This document shows, one piece after another, positions 13,906-14,884 of a stretch of 14,884 bases of DNA. This DNA comes from an uncultured Lysobacteraceae bacterium. GTDB taxonomy: Bacteria; Pseudomonadota; Gammaproteobacteria; Xanthomonadales; Rhodanobacteraceae. A program made the translations under genes and the position numbers. Below the pieces are notes generated by a model. It was not told where the DNA came from and searched no databases. It saw only the letters and a program-made list of their open reading frames with translations. The number at the start of each line of letters is the position of its first letter. The stretch's first letter is position 1. The stretch lies in assembly GCA_946482585.1 (NCBI GenBank), contig CAMLSI010000071.1:1-14884 (forward strand), given 5' to 3'.

Positions 13906-14884
13906 GGGTCCTCCGTGACGGTCGCGAGACCGAGCAGTCGATCGAGTGTAGCGAGATCGAGATGCCGTTCCACCGCATCGGCGAGCGAATCGAGCGCCTG
14001 TTCGCGCAGCGCGGCGCGATCGAGCGGCTGCGCGTCGGCGAGGCCGGCCCAGCGCAGCAGGGCCGCGCAGGCGCCGGGCGCGTCGAACAGACCGTGCAGA
14101 TACGTGGCCGCGATACGGTCGTCGACCGAAATCGCGCCGTCGTCGCGGCCGTCGGCCAGGGTCGCGAGCGGCCGCCGCAACGCCTCGCCGCGGCTCACGC
14201 CGCAATGGATCTCGTAACCCTCGACGCGCGTCCCGCTCGCCGCGATGCGGAGCTCGCCGCCGACGGTGCGGAGCTGTTTTTCCGGTTCCAGCGTCGTGAC
14301 GAGATCGAGCAGGCCCAGGCCTTCGCTCTCGCCGGCGGCGCCTTCGATGCCGTGCGGATCGTCGATGCGCCGGCCGAGCATCTGCAGGCCGCCGCAGATG
14401 CCGAGCACCTTGCCGCCGTAGCGCAGATGCCGTGCGAGCGCGGATTCCCAGCCCTGCGCGCGCAGCCAGGCGAGGTCCGCACGGACGGATTTCGATCCCG
14501 GCAGCACGACGAGATCGGCCGGCGGAATCGGCTCGCCGGGGCCGACGTAGCGGAACGAGACGTCCGGATGCAGACGCAGCGCCTCGAAATCGGTGTGATT
14601 GCTGATGCGCGGCAGGGCCGGCACGATGACACGCAGTGCCGCGTCCTCACGTCCCGGACCGCGCGGCAGCGCGTCTTCCGCATCGAGATGCAGGCCGTGC
14701 AGGTACGGCAACACGCCGAGCACCGGCTTGCCGGTCCGGCGTTCCAGCCAGTCGAGGCCCGGTTGCAGCAGTGCGATATCGCCGCGAAAGCGGTTGATCA
14801 CGAATCCCTTGACGCGCGCCTGTTCGCTTTCCGACAGCAGCGCGAGCGTGCCCACGAGGTGTGCGAACACGCCGCCGCGGTCGA
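13893..14884 (-). CDS. cobQ: cobyric acid synthase, C-terminal part (cut by window edge)
   Basis: CobQ (CbiP) adds amide groups to four side chains of adenosylcobyrinate diamide, using glutamine and ATP. The frame runs off the right edge; about 330 residues are visible, beginning with [12 protein letters not shown], the family's nucleotide-binding-side segment. Next come [20 protein letters not shown] and [10 protein letters not shown], then the glutamine amidotransferase domain: [23 protein letters not shown] with the Cys nucleophile position of the CobQ/CbiP type, GYEIHCG, and YLHGLFD with the conserved His. The N-terminal synthetase portion, probably 150 or so residues, lies outside the window. 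It is the first gene seen here of the minus-strand cob cluster; the GTG at 14870 is internal, not a start. Confidence 0.97.
   Translation of the reverse strand, partial: DRGGVFAHLVGTLALLSESEQARVKGFVINRFRGDIALLQPGLDWLERRTGKPVLGVLPYLHGLHLDAEDALPRGPGREDAALRVIVPALPRISNHTDFEALRLHPDVSFRYVGPGEPIPPADLVVLPGSKSVRADLAWLRAQGWESALARHLRYGGKVLGICGGLQMLGRRIDDPHGIEGAAGESEGLGLLDLVTTLEPEKQLRTVGGELRIAASGTRVEGYEIHCGVSRGEALRRPLATLADGRDDGAISVDDRIAATYLHGLFDAPGACAALLRWAGLADAQPLDRAALREQALDSLADAVERHLDLATLDRLLGLATVTEDPCAP

Overview
The window is high-GC, densely packed bacterial DNA with gammaproteobacterial gene content. My best guess is a member of the Xanthomonadales (Lysobacterales), perhaps the Rhodanobacteraceae. 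The guess rests on three things: the yciI-bolA-lipoprotein-isomerase order after lysS, an ECF sigma factor paired with a TPR-tailed Ser/Thr kinase, and a secreted delta-60 repeat protein. It is inference from gene content, not a database match. I see no IS element, tRNA, rRNA, CRISPR array or prophage gene.

Layout. (1) 1-3277, plus strand: the last codons of an unidentified gene; lysS (class II lysyl-tRNA synthetase); a 161-nt gap with a GGCGAT tandem repeat and a TAGAAT promoter candidate; then a tight trio of YciI-like protein, BolA (GTG start, overlapping) and a SurA/PpiC-type lipoprotein. (2) 3330-10051, minus strand: in transcription order, an ECF sigma factor of the kinase-associated type, a membrane-anchored Ser/Thr kinase with a long TPR region, exonuclease I (sbcB) and a DUF2461 protein. 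Sigma/kinase and kinase/sbcB overlap by 4 nt (ATGA), and DUF2461 follows after 27 nt. An aminotransferase with its own promoter candidate lies further downstream. (3) 10186-11661, plus strand: a secreted delta-60 repeat protein divergent from the sigma gene across a 134-bp region holding two inverted repeats. (4) 11713-14884, minus strand: a late cobalamin cluster, cobQ (cut by the window edge), cobU, cobT and cobC, partly overlapping.

How the parts work together. The cob genes cover amidation of the corrin ring (CobQ), activation of adenosylcobinamide as a GDP derivative (CobU), activation of the lower-ligand base (CobT) and phosphate removal (CobC). CobS, the joining enzyme, is not here. 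The sigma/kinase pair is the most interesting unit. The sigma factor lacks the usual acidic DAED-like patch in region 2.2 and has a Thr there, as in ECF factors that must be phosphorylated by a partner kinase to work. Its translational coupling to a DNA-processing nuclease, and the divergent secreted repeat protein, make this locus a candidate phospho-signalling module of unknown output.

No gene-free stretch exceeds 300 bases. The longest gaps are 1704-1864 and 10052-10185, both described below.
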